Source: Anadara kagoshimensis
Lineage: Eukaryota > Mollusca > Bivalvia > Arcoida > Arcidae
Direction of reading: 5' to 3'
Assembly (NCBI GenBank): GCA_021292105.1
Contig: CM037861.1
Coordinates: 61,239,245 to 61,303,244 of the forward strand
Length of the DNA: 64,000 bases
The position numbers were made by a program, and so were the translations under genes. The notes beneath the pieces are model-generated. The model searched no databases. It had not been told where the DNA came from and worked only from the letters and a program-made list of their open reading frames with translations. This document shows positions 27,901 through 33,749 of the stretch, one piece after another (the stretch's first letter is position 1; every line of letters begins with the position of its first letter).

Positions 27901-28922
27901 AATTTTTAATTAATTTTCTCAGAAGATGGTGTGATGTAGCATAAATTTTGCATAAGGTAAGTTTTTTCAGTTGGTAAACATGGATTTTAAGCACAATTCT
28001 GCATATAATATGAAGACTTTGTGTATCAAATTAATCACACACTGATATATTTTGAGTAAGAACAAAAACCTTCATACCATTAAATAGTTCCCAAGTAAGT
28101 ATGTTTTTATTGATGTGTAACATTTAATATCTTGACATATAATCAACATCATTAACCAGAAATTAAAGGCTGGAAAGCTAGCTAGCTAGAACACTGCTAC
28201 CTGTCATATCCATATTTGGGGTGGCCTAGTGACTGGCAATAGCACCATAGCGCAATAGTGGTAATACTAAAAATTAAGTCCTGCACTACACGAGGAAGAA
28301 AAGCAAAGAACAGCCTGCCTATTTAAAACAATTTTAACATGGGATTCCAAAGCTGAAGCTACAATATTACGTGACATAAACACTTACTGTCAGGTAATTT
28401 ATAGTTAAATGTCAAATCAGAATGTATTGGTGTTGGTGCCTACTTCAAGGTATAATATAAACTAAGTATTTTCAAAACTGGTTAATATCCCTGATCCAAG
28501 TTACATCAGAAGGCCCATTAGAACCTTTCTTTTTTTCTTACTTCTTTATTTTACTTTCTTATTACTCAGGACTGAGTATAGTTACAAAGACTTTTGTTTG
28601 CTAAATTAGTTTTCAATCCATATAATTCTGGCTTGCTTTGCACTCAAAACTTGGTTTTTTATACACTTTTAAAACATTGCAGCAAAAGATGCATACAAAA
28701 GGCAACAATTTTGCAAAGCAAGGATTATTTACCTGGTTCCCATCTCCTGTTGGTTTGTGTAACCATGTCTTTGCCTTTAAACAAATTCTGACGGAATTCC
28801 TCCATGTTGTCCGATTCAGGCAAACGACAGGAAACACCAGATATAACAATATCACCATCATATTTTATATAATCTGGCTTGACAAAGTTATCTCCCTTTA
28901 GAGAACCTGCCTGACTTTCCAT
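215..28922 (-). CDS. FASN: Fatty acid synthase-like protein A, 5' part (KS-MAT-start of DH), 12 exons
   Basis: This is the N-terminal part of an animal type I fatty acid synthase-like enzyme, a cytosolic multidomain protein that in FASN builds palmitate from malonyl-CoA. Exons on the minus strand are 28922-28733, 26714-26562, 10059-9886, 9280-9080, 7987-7865, 7156-6926, 5034-4592, 3816-3586, 3180-2991, 2191-1962, 1788-1487 and 597-215. Each is bounded by AG and GT, the phases agree, and together they read about 950 residues without a stop. Alignment from memory to vertebrate FASN is nearly collinear. Catalytic residues by my count are KS C182 and H352, with C314 where the first KS His should be; MAT S603, R628 and H705; and DH H900. 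The rest of the gene lies left of the window. The start is the Met before [16 protein letters not shown], where FASN begins. FASN family membership is firm. Whether it makes fatty acids is open because of the altered KS. Confidence 0.93.
1033..1390 (+). mobile_element. tRNA-derived SINE
   Basis: An A box (TGGCCAAGTGGTCTAAAGC) and a B-box-like GGTTGAATCCC are followed by the family body GTGAGAAAGTTTGTCAGTTT and TTCTCTGGGTACTCCGATTT. It is in an intron of FASN-like A. Confidence 0.7.
1487..1788 (-). CDS. FASN: FASN-like A exon 11: end of MAT domain
   Basis: It encodes [18 protein letters not shown] through [14 protein letters not shown], then [15 protein letters not shown] and LMKKGHEDN, nearly identical in pattern to FASN. 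It is 302 nt, phase 0 to phase 2. Confidence 0.92.
1962..3816 (-). CDS. FASN: FASN-like A exons 8-10: malonyl/acetyltransferase domain
   Basis: Exons 3816-3586, 3180-2991 and 2191-1962 encode the MAT domain, which loads acetyl and malonyl groups onto the carrier protein. It opens with [20 protein letters not shown], has the nucleophile in GHSVGE (S603), the malonate-binding Arg in AAYHRG (R628) and the catalytic His in AFHSYFM (H705). All key residues match malonyl-specific FASN, so this domain looks active. Confidence 0.93.
2263..2513. mobile_element. Fold-back MITE, TAGGCAAACAACATTGACC family
   Basis: TAGGTAAACAACAATGACTT at the left is answered by GTCAATGTTGTTTGCCTATA at the right. A relative lies at 54446-54580 and half a copy at 26462-26515. 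Confidence 0.7.
2701..2880. mobile_element. Fold-back MITE, ACAGTCCAACCTG family
   Basis: It starts TTACAGTTAAACCTGTAGAG and ends GGTAGGTTGGACTGTAT, imperfect inverted ends, in an intron of FASN-like A. Confidence 0.65.
4592..5034 (-). CDS. FASN: FASN-like A exon 7: end of KS and KS-MAT linker
   Basis: It encodes [15 protein letters not shown], then DGRLQVV and [10 protein letters not shown] at the KS end, followed by the linker [12 protein letters not shown] and HPFRGYTIL. It is 443 nt, phase 1 to phase 0. The FASN motif GFGGSNVH is GLGGLAAH here. Confidence 0.92.
5052..6412 (+). mobile_element. Non-autonomous bivalve element with 145-bp tandem core, copy 1
   Basis: It starts AAACAAGAGGCCCATGGGCC with CGCTCACCTGAT and ends GGTCAGGTGAGCTAAAAA, so the ends are inverted. 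The core is about 4.7 units of 145 bp (CCTACAACATTCTAATATAC at 5201, 5345, 5491, 5637 and 5782). A right-hand module (AAATCTGCCAAGTACTTTCA) and an ACGC microsatellite follow. It lies in the intron after FASN-like A exon 6. I see no coding capacity. Confidence 0.8.
6797..6925 (-). other. In-frame 129-bp tandem duplication of the end of FASN-like A exon 6, with a second splice donor
   Basis: The end of exon 6 is repeated with a period of 129 bp (GGCCAATGTTAG on the plus strand at 6815 and 6944). The frame stays open from exon 6 through the copy, which reads [20 protein letters not shown] then GQTEAGSG. It ends in another GT donor in the same phase. Using that donor would add exactly 43 residues in frame. 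The His of the KS motif is Gln in the copy. Whether the second donor is used is unknown. Confidence 0.75.
6926..7156 (-). CDS. FASN: FASN-like A exon 6: KS histidine motifs, first His replaced
   Basis: It encodes [20 protein letters not shown] through [14 protein letters not shown]. The FASN motif IEAHGTGTKVGD reads [12 protein letters not shown], so the first catalytic His is Cys (C314). The second His, in KSNIGHTEP, is present (H352). The exon is 231 nt, phase 1 to phase 1. A tandem in-frame copy of its last part follows directly. Confidence 0.92.
7865..7987 (-). CDS. FASN: FASN-like A exon 5: KS domain, divergent
   Basis: This short exon has no ATG and was found by looking for the FASN motif GYCRSEG, which reads GYARSEG here. 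It continues [16 protein letters not shown] and [10 protein letters not shown]. The acceptor and donor keep phase 1 and join exons 4 and 6 in frame. The usual TDG motif after the NAGTN strand is missing. Confidence 0.85.
8505..9020. repeat. Minisatellite of about 81-bp units
   Basis: About six and a half units of CATGGACAGATGAACATTTG and TATTTTGATAAATGCTGACA. It is in the intron between FASN-like A exons 4 and 5. Confidence 0.9.
9080..9280 (-). CDS. FASN: FASN-like A exon 4: KS active-site cysteine
   Basis: It encodes [18 protein letters not shown] through [18 protein letters not shown]. The nucleophile C182 is kept, but the usual DTACSSS around it has become RNGCGSG. The downstream VGG and LKP motifs are normal. 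The exon is 201 nt, phase 1 at both ends. Confidence 0.92.
9660..9808 (+). mobile_element. SINE, same family, head missing
   Basis: The body begins CTAGTGTGAGAAAGTTTGTC and ends GAGGCATAAAACTCCAA. The tRNA part is absent. Confidence 0.65.
9886..10059 (-). CDS. FASN: FASN-like A exon 3: KS domain
   Basis: It encodes [17 protein letters not shown] through [12 protein letters not shown] and matches the FASN segment GINPDSLRGTHTGVWVG through NRLSFFFDFRG. It is 174 nt long, phase 1 to phase 1. Confidence 0.92.
10270..10642. mobile_element. MITE with GAGGTGCCGTTTTACTATTTA ends and TTAGTGATATCAC sub-palindromes
   Basis: The ends are inverted (GAGGTGTCGTTTTACTATTT and its complement with one change). 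The inside is packed with copies of TTAGTGATATCACTAA. It lies in intron 2 of FASN-like A, just upstream of exon 3. Confidence 0.75.
10646..10784. mobile_element. Short fold-back MITE (139 bp)
   Basis: GAGATGTGGTATTTATTATT at the left pairs with ATAAATACCATATCTC at the right, with CGTAGCT/AGCTACG further in. It sits beside the MITE at 10270-10642. Confidence 0.7.
10921..11130 (+). mobile_element. SINE, same family
   Basis: The head CTTGGTGGCAGTGGTCTAAA, the body GTTAGTGGTTTTCTCTAGGC and the tail GAGGCATAAAACTC are visible. Confidence 0.65.
11275..11420 (+). mobile_element. SINE, same family, partial
   Basis: B-box-like AGGTTTGAATA, then CCTAGTGTGAAAGGTTTGTC and TTTTCTCCAGGTACTCAGG. A shorter fragment of the family is at 4018-4105. 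Confidence 0.6.
11690..11975. repeat. AATCACAATGTCAC minisatellite, left part
   Basis: ATCACAATGTCACACATTAC and variants repeat until the mobile element at 12083. Similar sequence lies downstream of all three nested genes (about 14075-14310, 20540-20640 and 23600-23660), so it belongs to the duplicated unit. Confidence 0.8.
12083..13914 (+). mobile_element. Non-autonomous bivalve element with 166-bp tandem core, copy 2
   Basis: It has the same ends as the copy at 5052-6412 (GAGGCCCAGGGGCC, CGCTCACCTGAG, GGCTCAGGTGAGCTAAAA) and a related right-hand module, but an unrelated core of seven 166-bp units (ATTTGAACAAACTTGAATCT). Units 1-3 and 4-6 match each other, giving a 498-bp higher-order repeat. 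An ACG microsatellite stands near the end. It is inserted in an AATCACAATGTCAC minisatellite that resumes on the other side. Confidence 0.85.
14075..14310. repeat. AATCACAATGTCAC minisatellite, right part
   Basis: This is the continuation of the array at 11690-11975 after the inserted element, more diverged (TCACAATTAATGTCAC). Confidence 0.7.
14981..15184. mobile_element. Fold-back element downstream of nested copy 1
   Basis: Arms of about 48 bp (GTCTGTCAACAATGTTTTGG... and ...AAAAACATTGCTGACAGAC) flank a 100-bp centre. It lies about 60 bp past the stop codon of nested copy 1. Confidence 0.75.
15240..16454 (-). CDS. Unrecognised intron-nested gene, copy 1 (404 aa, 11-residue repeats)
   Basis: I do not recognise this protein. 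It is intronless, on the same strand as FASN-like A and inside its second intron. Residues 1-45 form a compact domain (starting [20 protein letters not shown] and ending QLTWKK). Next come about 15 units of 11 residues (consensus [11 protein letters not shown]), rich in Thr, Gln and Pro. A C-terminal domain of about 150 residues follows, with [34 protein letters not shown] and [13 protein letters not shown]. No signal peptide or membrane segment is visible. The Thr/Pro tract would suit O-glycosylation only if the protein is secreted, which nothing shows. Its N-terminal domain recurs almost unchanged in two neighbouring copies, and CCAAT and AT-rich boxes lie upstream. It could also be an ORF of a mobile element. 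Confidence 0.75.
   Translation of the reverse strand: MNTTGFPKVLNCLLNDTIKDLPVTWSFQETLDSYSLQLTWKKLEPADNSEPTPSRVVQTTQTTPPRVVQTTQTTPSRDVQTTQTTPSKDVQTTQTTPSRDVQTTQTTPSSVVQTTQTTPSRDVQTTQTTPSSVVQTTQTTPSRDVQTTQTTPPGVVQTTQTSPSRDVQTTQTAPSRFVQTTQTSPSRFVQTAQTSPSRVVKTTQTTPPRDVQAKQPTPSIVLQKFDFSSKTTFDFTNRTTESTMVKDAILTPAIQPCVNVATSTKCDFRYSELFCPNNYRELLPEKDEDWQHEVFYHRADKTCYIVMRHKHLLVLGKKQKGLLLAIRPVNVILRRGQFNEGYKRKFDEYLDWVEQLEPFYFYPSADIEKDIGCVKEELQCASAGFPFYTWNIGGPIELPVIGVS
16455..16600 (-). promoter_or_regulatory. Putative core promoter of nested gene copy 1
   Basis: On the minus strand a CCAAT box (ATTGG on plus at 16580-16584) lies 126 bp before the start codon, with an AT-rich TATTTATTAAAT stretch between. 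Copy 2 has the same arrangement (ATTGG at 21350-21354, 120 bp) and copy 3 a CCAAT box at 25087-25091 (102 bp). Function is inferred from position and conservation only. Confidence 0.4.
17495..17576 (-). promoter_or_regulatory. Conserved non-coding block upstream of nested copy 1
   Basis: About 75 bp (CATTCAGCAATCACAACACC on plus, through GGGGATTTCCTGTC) recurs without visible change near 22228-22305, upstream of copy 2. The DNA on either side has drifted strongly. On the minus strand it can form two short GGGG/CCCC hairpins. It could be a regulatory element, an untranslated first exon or a small structured RNA; none is proven. Confidence 0.5.
17912..19179. mobile_element. 1.27-kb non-autonomous DNA transposon with 8-bp-like target duplication
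   Basis: The ends are inverted: TTCCCGATTCTCCCACTTTT on the left, and its complement AAAAGTGGGAGAATCGGGAA on the right. GTACAGC flanks both sides (17904-17910 and 19180-19186). The paralogous site next to nested copy 2 (about 22630) reads CTGTGCAGCAAGTTGTGATG without the insert, an empty site. Inside are a fold-back element (18308-18492) and a 175-bp direct duplication (18716-19030). Confidence 0.75.
18308..18492. mobile_element. Fold-back MITE, ACAGTCCAACCTG family
   Basis: It begins TACAGTCCAACCTGTCTTAA and ends in a complementary GACAGGTTTGTATTGT. Relatives lie at 2701-2880, 55951-56120 and 58981-59788. Confidence 0.7.
19555..19785 (-). mobile_element. SINE, same family
   Basis: On the minus strand the head (complement of CACCACTTGGCCACCATGTT), the body (complement of GAACTGACAAACTTTCTCAC) and the tail are present. 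Its duplicate, head only, is at 22640-22745 next to nested copy 2. Confidence 0.65.
19818..20012. mobile_element. Fold-back element of the same family, between copies 1 and 2
   Basis: GATATTTTGGCAGATTGTTT at the left and AACACTCTGCCAAAATATC at the right are inverted. It is related to 14981-15184 and closely to 22797-22975. Confidence 0.7.
20730..21230 (-). pseudogene. Intron-nested gene family, copy 2, broken
   Basis: The first 45 residues are almost identical to copies 1 and 3. The repeat tract is down to about four units. The frame then runs into a short unrelated tail ([14 protein letters not shown], stop at 20856) because the middle of the C-terminal domain is deleted. The remnant of that domain's end is still readable further on ([14 protein letters not shown], near 20730-20770). 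The 5' flank is conserved with copy 1 for more than 1 kb. A short 124-residue protein could still be made. Confidence 0.65.
21231..21370 (-). promoter_or_regulatory. Putative core promoter of nested gene copy 2
   Basis: It has the same CCAAT box and AT-rich block as copy 1, with the box 120 bp upstream of the start. It is retained although the coding frame is broken, as expected of a recent duplicate. Confidence 0.35.
22228..22305 (-). promoter_or_regulatory. Conserved non-coding block upstream of nested copy 2
   Basis: This is the partner of the block at 17495-17576, at nearly the same distance (about 1 kb) from the copy 2 start codon. No counterpart is seen for copy 3, whose upstream region is a minisatellite. 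Confidence 0.5.
22797..22975. mobile_element. Fold-back element of the same family, between copies 2 and 3
   Basis: GGATATTTTGGCAGAGTGTT at the left is answered by AACACTGTCAAAATATCAC at the right. Centre and flanks match 19818-20012, so it was duplicated with the gene unit. Confidence 0.7.
23070..23400. mobile_element. Second dispersed repeat family (SINE-like)
   Basis: AATATCCCAGTCAAGAATAT, ATTATACAGCAGGATCCTTT, ATGCCTACACTGACATG and TTTTAAGTTCCCATCC recur in the same order at 55470-55735. One end is the same TCTTGACTGG tail as the main SINE family. Confidence 0.6.
23665..24147. mobile_element. Near-perfect 480-bp palindrome (long-arm fold-back transposon)
   Basis: The left arm begins TACTGTAGAAACCACTGTGG and the right arm ends CCACAGTGGTTCCTACAGTA. 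The complement continues inward for about 150 bp (CCTAGTCGTAAC/GTTACGACTAGG) and again near the centre (AACGTTGG...CCAACATT). It lies about 90 bp past the stop codon of nested copy 3. Confidence 0.85.
24236..24985 (-). CDS. Unrecognised intron-nested gene, copy 3 (249 aa)
   Basis: This is the same family as copy 1, with a usual start [20 protein letters not shown]. An upstream in-frame Met adds seven residues, so the likely start is near 24964. Only two to three repeat units remain ([11 protein letters not shown] and relatives). The C-terminal domain is complete and aligns with copy 1 throughout: [34 protein letters not shown] and [14 protein letters not shown]. The two intact copies share this domain at moderate identity while the repeats differ fivefold in length, so the two outer domains are probably the conserved function. 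Confidence 0.75.
   Translation of the reverse strand: MNTSGYKMNTTGFPKVLNCLLNDTIKDLPVTWSFQETLDSYSLQLTWKKPEPADNSEPKPSRVVQTTQTTPPGDVQLTQTPQLKIVQTTDSTSQTTELEMGQEVIQTPAIQSGVNDATESESELFRPEKYIDLLPENDEDWQREVYYHRAERAHYIILRHDHLIVLAKKQRYCQTAIGPENVILKKIDINEEYKAKFDEYLDWVEDLEISHKYMNNDIESIISTVEMRLQCSSPLFYTWHIDGPIEIPE
25462..25500. repeat. Poly-T tract
   Basis: This is a T run with a few G, about 700 bp before exon 2 of FASN-like A on the plus strand. It may be the tail of a lost insertion. Confidence 0.6.
25690..26345. repeat. Minisatellite of about 33-bp units, each with a 12-bp palindrome
   Basis: About 20 units of TTCACTAGTGAATTTGTTCT plus ACCTTGGAAGTTC. TTCACTAGTGAA is its own inverse complement. It is open in both directions by chance. 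It lies upstream of nested copy 3, where copies 1 and 2 have their conserved block. Confidence 0.9.
26562..26714 (-). CDS. FASN: FASN-like A exon 2: KS domain
   Basis: It encodes [14 protein letters not shown] through [20 protein letters not shown], the KS segment before the active-site region. It is 153 nt long with phase 1 at both ends. It is followed by a 16.5-kb intron that carries the three nested genes. Confidence 0.92.
26780..26965 (-). mobile_element. SINE, same family
   Basis: The complement of GTGGGATTCGAACCTAGATG (B box) and of AACTGACAAACTTTCTTGCA are present. It lies in intron 1 of FASN-like A. The rest of that intron (to 28732) shows no gene, only a short direct duplication near 27740-27825. 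Confidence 0.65.
28733..28922 (-). CDS. FASN: FASN-like A exon 1: start of KS domain
   Basis: It encodes residues 1-63, with about 25 extra residues before the FASN-like start [14 protein letters not shown]. The donor follows the codons for RRWEP and leaves phase 1. The N-terminal extension is longer than in vertebrate FASN, which starts only a few residues before this motif. Confidence 0.9.
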
Positions 28923-29056
28923 GGTGCCTGTTGACTTGTCACTTACAGCTGCTGTTTTGTAGGTTGAGGGCAGTATTCAAGTCTTTAGTTTTTAAATGCA
29001 CATTTTATTCTGAAAAACAGTAAAATTCAAAGATAACATATGTAGATTTTTGACAA

Positions 29057-29304
29057 GGCCCTGCCCTGGTTTCACAATCATTTATTAGCTAAGATTTTCC
29101 TTTAACTTAAATCTGAATAATTTTGTTAATTTTCAAGGTATTTGCAGATTTAAAGCTTCATATTGAAGATCTAGTTAAGCTTATTACATCAACATTAACA
29201 TTTTGTTGAAACTTTTTATTTGTAGCACCATAAAATATTGTCAAAATTGACAAATTTAAGTTAAGGAAAATCTTTTTAAAAGAAATGATTGTGAAACCGG
29301 GGCC
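29057..29304. mobile_element. Fold-back MITE, GTTTCACAATCATTT family
   Basis: GCCCTGGTTTCACAATCATT at the left and AAATGATTGTGAAACCGGGGC at the right form inverted ends, with TTTTCCTTTAACTTAA arms further in. It is 140 bp upstream of the FASN-like A start codon. Half copies are near 4200-4370 and 14800-14870. From here to 29588 I see nothing else. Confidence 0.7.
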
Positions 29305-29827
29305 TAGTGAGGAAAACTGAAAACTCTCTGTATTTACATTTTTGGGGGGTTAAATTGAAAAATAGAGATAAGTTTTCATGGATACATCGAATCCAAAATT
29401 TCAAAGGGTATGGAGTAGGATTACTGGCAAGACTTCCTGTTGTATATTGCCAACATTAACCACACCTTATTCAATTCTATCTACATTTTCAAGATATTAT
29501 TTTTCATAAAACTAATTATCAATGTTTCTAAATGCAGTCATTTGAGGACTTTTAGTCACGCTTTATAAATTTGTATCTTGTACATATGCAGTGGCGGATC
29601 CAGGATTCTATGTTAGGGGGGGCACACTTATTAACCTTAAATTAACCTTACATTACCCATGATTCTATGTTAGGGGGGGGACACACTGACAAATTTTTAA
29701 ATTGTGTTTGGGGACAAAGGCTCTGTAAAGCAGTTCATATCCCGTGTTGTATACTAACTAGTGTGCTGAGGAAGGAGCAGGTGATGGTTGCGACATTGGC
29801 AAGTGGGATTTTTGGGGTCTTCAGATT

Positions 29828-32683
29828 TTAATTTTCAGATTCACTCAGAGGATTTAAGAAAATCATTTTTCTAGGGTGTTTTCTAGCATATGCATCCACG
29901 ATTTCATCTAGGTTAAGAGGTATATCTTTGTGAACAAATAAGAGAACTAAGGCATTGAACCTGTCCTCTCCCATGGTACTCCTTTCAGCACTTTTTACAT
30001 ATTTCAAAGAAGAGTTTGATCGTTCTACTCCGCTTGTTGTAACTGAGTGTAAAAGTAGCAGATGCAGAATAACATTGATATTTGGGAACATTTTTGGAGT
30101 AAACACACTGCTCTGTAGAGTATCGGTAATAGAACTTGGTTTCTTTTCTTCATTTCTCCATGTCTGATTCCAAAGTTTGATTTCTTTGGAAAAATTGTCA
30201 GGTGAAGGCATGTCAGACTGGAATATTTCTAAGATAGATTCAGTAGTTTGTTGATCTAGATTGACTAGATTGCTGGGAAGGAGATTTAAAGTTTTTACTG
30301 CTTTATGTGTGAGGTCATTAAACCTCAAGGATAGTCGCTGATTTAATGAATCTACAAAAGGAAGATATATATTTAGGCGATAATATTCAGATGGAGAGTT
30401 TGCAGAAATATTGGACCTTTGGGTTTGACGACCACATATTCTAGGAATTGAAATTGTTGTGTTTGCTTTGTTTGCCATTACGACACAGGTTTCAAAAAGG
30501 GACTCGAACTCCCTTGTATTATTTCTTGCCTCACTTATAACATTACGTACATGAGAAACCATTCCATATCCCTGAATGACATCAAGAGAGGTACCTTGAA
30601 GCTGAACACTTAAACCTCTGATATATCCAAAGAAGTGGATGACCGTGTTAAATGCCACTATGAAAACCGAGTCAGTAATTTTCTTCATAAGACCATACGC
30701 TTCACCAGATGTCTTCGTGTCCCAATCAGTCTCTCTCATGGATATATTATCCAAACACTCCAGAATGCACTCGTACAGTTCGTGAAATTCTATGAGTGTT
30801 GTATGTTTTTCAACCCAGCGTGTCTGACAGAACAACTTTATTTTCTTTTTCTTCTTCGCATTATCTTGATGCAACATATTCCACGAGTCAATTACGGCTT
30901 CTAGTCGTCTGCTCCGCTTTGGGGAGTATTTAAAGAATATGCCGATCTGTTTAATAGTGTCTAGCATAAGATGGACTTCTTTGACATTACAAGCTTTGCA
31001 AAGAGCCAAGTTAAGATCATGACTGCAACAGTAGAAGTAAGAAGCCTTGGGTGACAACTGAATAAATCTCGCAGCACAACCAGAATGCTTGCCTGCCATG
31101 TTACCAGCCCCATCCATTGTTTGTGATCGACAATTTTGTATGTCAAGGCCTAACTTGGTGAGACACTCAACAACATTATTGCAAATAGCTTCTCTAGTTA
31201 TCTTCTCACAAGAGACAAATTCCAACAATCTCTCTATTGGTTTGTTGTTTTGAGTATAACGGACAACTAATCCGAGCTGTTCCCAATTACTGCTGTCCGT
31301 TACTTCATCACACTGATATCCATAAAATGGACCACATGGTTGAGACTTTATTTCGTCAACTATCATAGACTGAATATATTCTTTTATACAAAGCAGTAGC
31401 TCATTCTGAGCAGTCTTAGAAGTATAGCGAGCATTCTTTGCGCATGTTTTTAGATGGTTTTCAATAGTTTTGTCACCAGCATTAACTCGCAAATCTAAAA
31501 GTGCTTTAAAATTGCCTTGATTAAAACTAGATGATGTTTCATCATCTCTATGCCCTCGTAATGCAATGCCTTGTCTACCACAAAATTCTAAACATTTAAT
31601 TATTGATTTCAATATTTCCCTGTTTCTTGACACGGTGAAGGAATTTGAGTCAGATATTGAAACATCAATTCGTGCTGCTGGATTTTTGTTTGTAGTTTTA
31701 AAGGCAAGTAACTTTGCCATCGAACTTTTATGATAATCACAAGTAGAATGAGATGAAAGGTCGGCCTGTGCATCTTTCCAGTTTTGATATGATTCTGATA
31801 TTAATTTTTTTGGACGACGATGTGAAGTATCAGGAAAGAAGACGCACGCCAAACAAAACAAGCCGTCACACTTTTTGGAATATGCAATGAAGTCAAACTT
31901 CAAGAACCATTCATGAAGACAAGATCTGTTTACAAACCCACACTTTCGCGATTTTAATTTGTACTGCTTTGGAGGAAATTTATAGACTTGACTTGGTTTT
32001 CTGTTTTCAATCACGTACTCAATATCTCCATCTGAAAATTTCGCATTTGGAGATGTGTAATCCGATATGTCCTTTTCACTTGTACATGGCCCTTCAGAGG
32101 GTAAATCATCAGGACCATAGGAAGATGTGCAGAGGTTTGAAAACTTTTTGGAATCATCCGAAGGTGATTCTGTAATGTGGCAAGTGTCAAATGGATTTGA
32201 CTTTATACATGGGAACGTGATTGTGCTTGATGTGTCTTCACGTGATAAATCAGATAATTGATCATTTGGAGAATATTCATTGCAAATTTTGCTTTTTGTC
32301 AAATTTAAGCATGGTACAAAATGATTTGGCTCCCAGTTTTCAAAATCGTTATTTGTTATGTGAGTCCACATGATGTGAAGAATAGTATCAGGATCTTTGT
32401 TTTCAGAGAGAGGTTTAATTATCCCGTTATTAATATTTCTGTTGATAGCAGGATTATTCACTCTTGGATAAATGCTTTGCACAGGTATTTTACATGCATT
32501 TGCAAGTGCAAAAAGATGAACAACAGAACAATATGTTCCACTTTTGATGGTTTTGAGAATTTCCCTTTCAAGAATTTTATGAACATTGCCAAAAACAACA
32601 TTTTCATCACTGGCGGATGACATAATAATATAATCAATGCAAGGTTCACTTGTGCCAAGCATTTTTTTTATAAGTATTTTCAT
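29828..32683 (-). CDS. hAT transposase, TTF zinc finger/DUF4371 (ZMYM1-like) type
   Basis: This frame of 951 codons is long and uninterrupted. It has a TTF-type zinc finger (CLHEWFLKFDFI to DGLFCLACVFFP), a DUF4371-type RNase H-like core with QCDEVTDSSNWEQLGLVVRY (near 31300) and QTMDGAGNMAGKHSG (near 31110), and the C-terminal hAT dimerisation region LLLLHSVTTSGVERSNSSLK (near 30025), which carries the last acidic residue. The DDE set appears complete, so the enzyme could be recent. The first 120 residues look like the second half of an OTU protease fold (ILKTIKSGTYCSVVHLFALA, and NHFVPCL with the likely His). Similar proteins exist as domesticated host genes, but the nearby terminal repeats favour a transposon. 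Confidence 0.85.
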   Translation of the reverse strand: MKILIKKMLGTSEPCIDYIIMSSASDENVVFGNVHKILEREILKTIKSGTYCSVVHLFALANACKIPVQSIYPRVNNPAINRNINNGIIKPLSENKDPDTILHIMWTHITNNDFENWEPNHFVPCLNLTKSKICNEYSPNDQLSDLSREDTSSTITFPCIKSNPFDTCHITESPSDDSKKFSNLCTSSYGPDDLPSEGPCTSEKDISDYTSPNAKFSDGDIEYVIENRKPSQVYKFPPKQYKLKSRKCGFVNRSCLHEWFLKFDFIAYSKKCDGLFCLACVFFPDTSHRRPKKLISESYQNWKDAQADLSSHSTCDYHKSSMAKLLAFKTTNKNPAARIDVSISDSNSFTVSRNREILKSIIKCLEFCGRQGIALRGHRDDETSSSFNQGNFKALLDLRVNAGDKTIENHLKTCAKNARYTSKTAQNELLLCIKEYIQSMIVDEIKSQPCGPFYGYQCDEVTDSSNWEQLGLVVRYTQNNKPIERLLEFVSCEKITREAICNNVVECLTKLGLDIQNCRSQTMDGAGNMAGKHSGCAARFIQLSPKASYFYCCSHDLNLALCKACNVKEVHLMLDTIKQIGIFFKYSPKRSRRLEAVIDSWNMLHQDNAKKKKKIKLFCQTRWVEKHTTLIEFHELYECILECLDNISMRETDWDTKTSGEAYGLMKKITDSVFIVAFNTVIHFFGYIRGLSVQLQGTSLDVIQGYGMVSHVRNVISEARNNTREFESLFETCVVMANKANTTISIPRICGRQTQRSNISANSPSEYYRLNIYLPFVDSLNQRLSLRFNDLTHKAVKTLNLLPSNLVNLDQQTTESILEIFQSDMPSPDNFSKEIKLWNQTWRNEEKKPSSITDTLQSSVFTPKMFPNINVILHLLLLHSVTTSGVERSNSSLKYVKSAERSTMGEDRFNALVLLFVHKDIPLNLDEIVDAYARKHPRKMIFLNPLSESEN

Positions 32684-33041
32684 CGCAATATAGATGAAAA
32701 TTTGATGTTAATTCAACTATAGTTCGAACACGGCATTCGATGTGATGCGATTCAGACCCATATAAGGCTAATGAAATGGACCTGAAAAGGCAATTACCGT
32801 CACCATATACTTTAACTGGAGTTAAATCGCTAGGTGCGTCAGGTGGATAAAGACTCCTTGCGACAACATCTTCTTCTATGGATGGAATTTTGACATTTTG
32901 CAATGGAGATGGCAGGGGTGTTCTTTTAATGAATTGCGTTTGAAAATTAACTGCAAATTTAAATGTTTGCCAGCCTTTTGAACTTGCTGATAAAAGCTGA
33001 TTGTATATTTTGGTAAAATGATCAAAATGGAATGAAGTCAT
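32646..33041 (-). CDS. OTU protease-like N-terminal frame joined to the hAT transposase
   Basis: It encodes DLTPVKVYGDGNCLFRSISL, the catalytic Cys region of an OTU cysteine protease. The second half of the fold lies at the start of the transposase frame. The two frames overlap by 38 bp and differ by one base at a run of eight A (plus strand 32662-32669). This could be a real frameshift, a sequencing error in the homopolymer, or slippage. Confidence 0.65.
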   Translation of the reverse strand: MTSFHFDHFTKIYNQLLSASSKGWQTFKFAVNFQTQFIKRTPLPSPLQNVKIPSIEEDVVARSLYPPDAPSDLTPVKVYGDGNCLFRSISLALYGSESHHIECRVRTIVELTSNFHLYCDENTYKKNAWHK

Positions 33042-33749
33042 CTTTAATATTATACTTTATTTGATTTTAGTATTTTGTTAAATACAAGACTTGAAGTAAT
33101 ATACGTGGGATAACTATGGCAATAATGCAACAATATCTCGTCACTCAGTAATGTTTTCAAATTAAATGATGCGTAACTCAGTTTAAAAATTAATCTCAGA
33201 AAACTCTGAATAATAATAAGTGACAAGAACTATGCGACTAACACGAAGTGCATCCAGATCAGACTTTCCATTATCGACTTTGCGTTTGATCAATAGTTGC
33301 GCATGCGCTAATTTTTCCGGTTACTTTCGACCTGAAGCTAACAAAGAATTATGAAGGATTGAAACTTATTTCTTAAATAAAATATTGAAAGATCAAAGAT
33401 ATCAAATTATTCCTGTTATCATTAAAAAGTAGAAAATGAGAGGAATTTTATGGTATTTTTTAATCTGAAATATTTTAAGAAATTTTTGGGGCTTTTTTAG
33501 TTTGAAATTTAAGAACTTTACAATATAGATAAAGAAGGAAATATGTTGACGTGGTTGCTTAAAACAGTCATATCAATAATTTTACTTTCATTTTCGAAAA
33601 AGTTCCTGTTATAGCTAAAAAGAAGACATTTTGACGATTCCAATGGTGTATAACACGAGAAAATAAATAAATAAACAATTGGGGCTTTTTTAACTTTAAT
33701 ATAAAAATAGGCACTATTTTTGACCAACTATAGCAGTCATCTTAACCCG

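Noticed and set aside
215-28922. FASN-like A as a plain pseudogene
   Set aside because: All twelve exons are open, every splice border and phase fits, and MAT and DH residues are kept; changes are concentrated in the KS.
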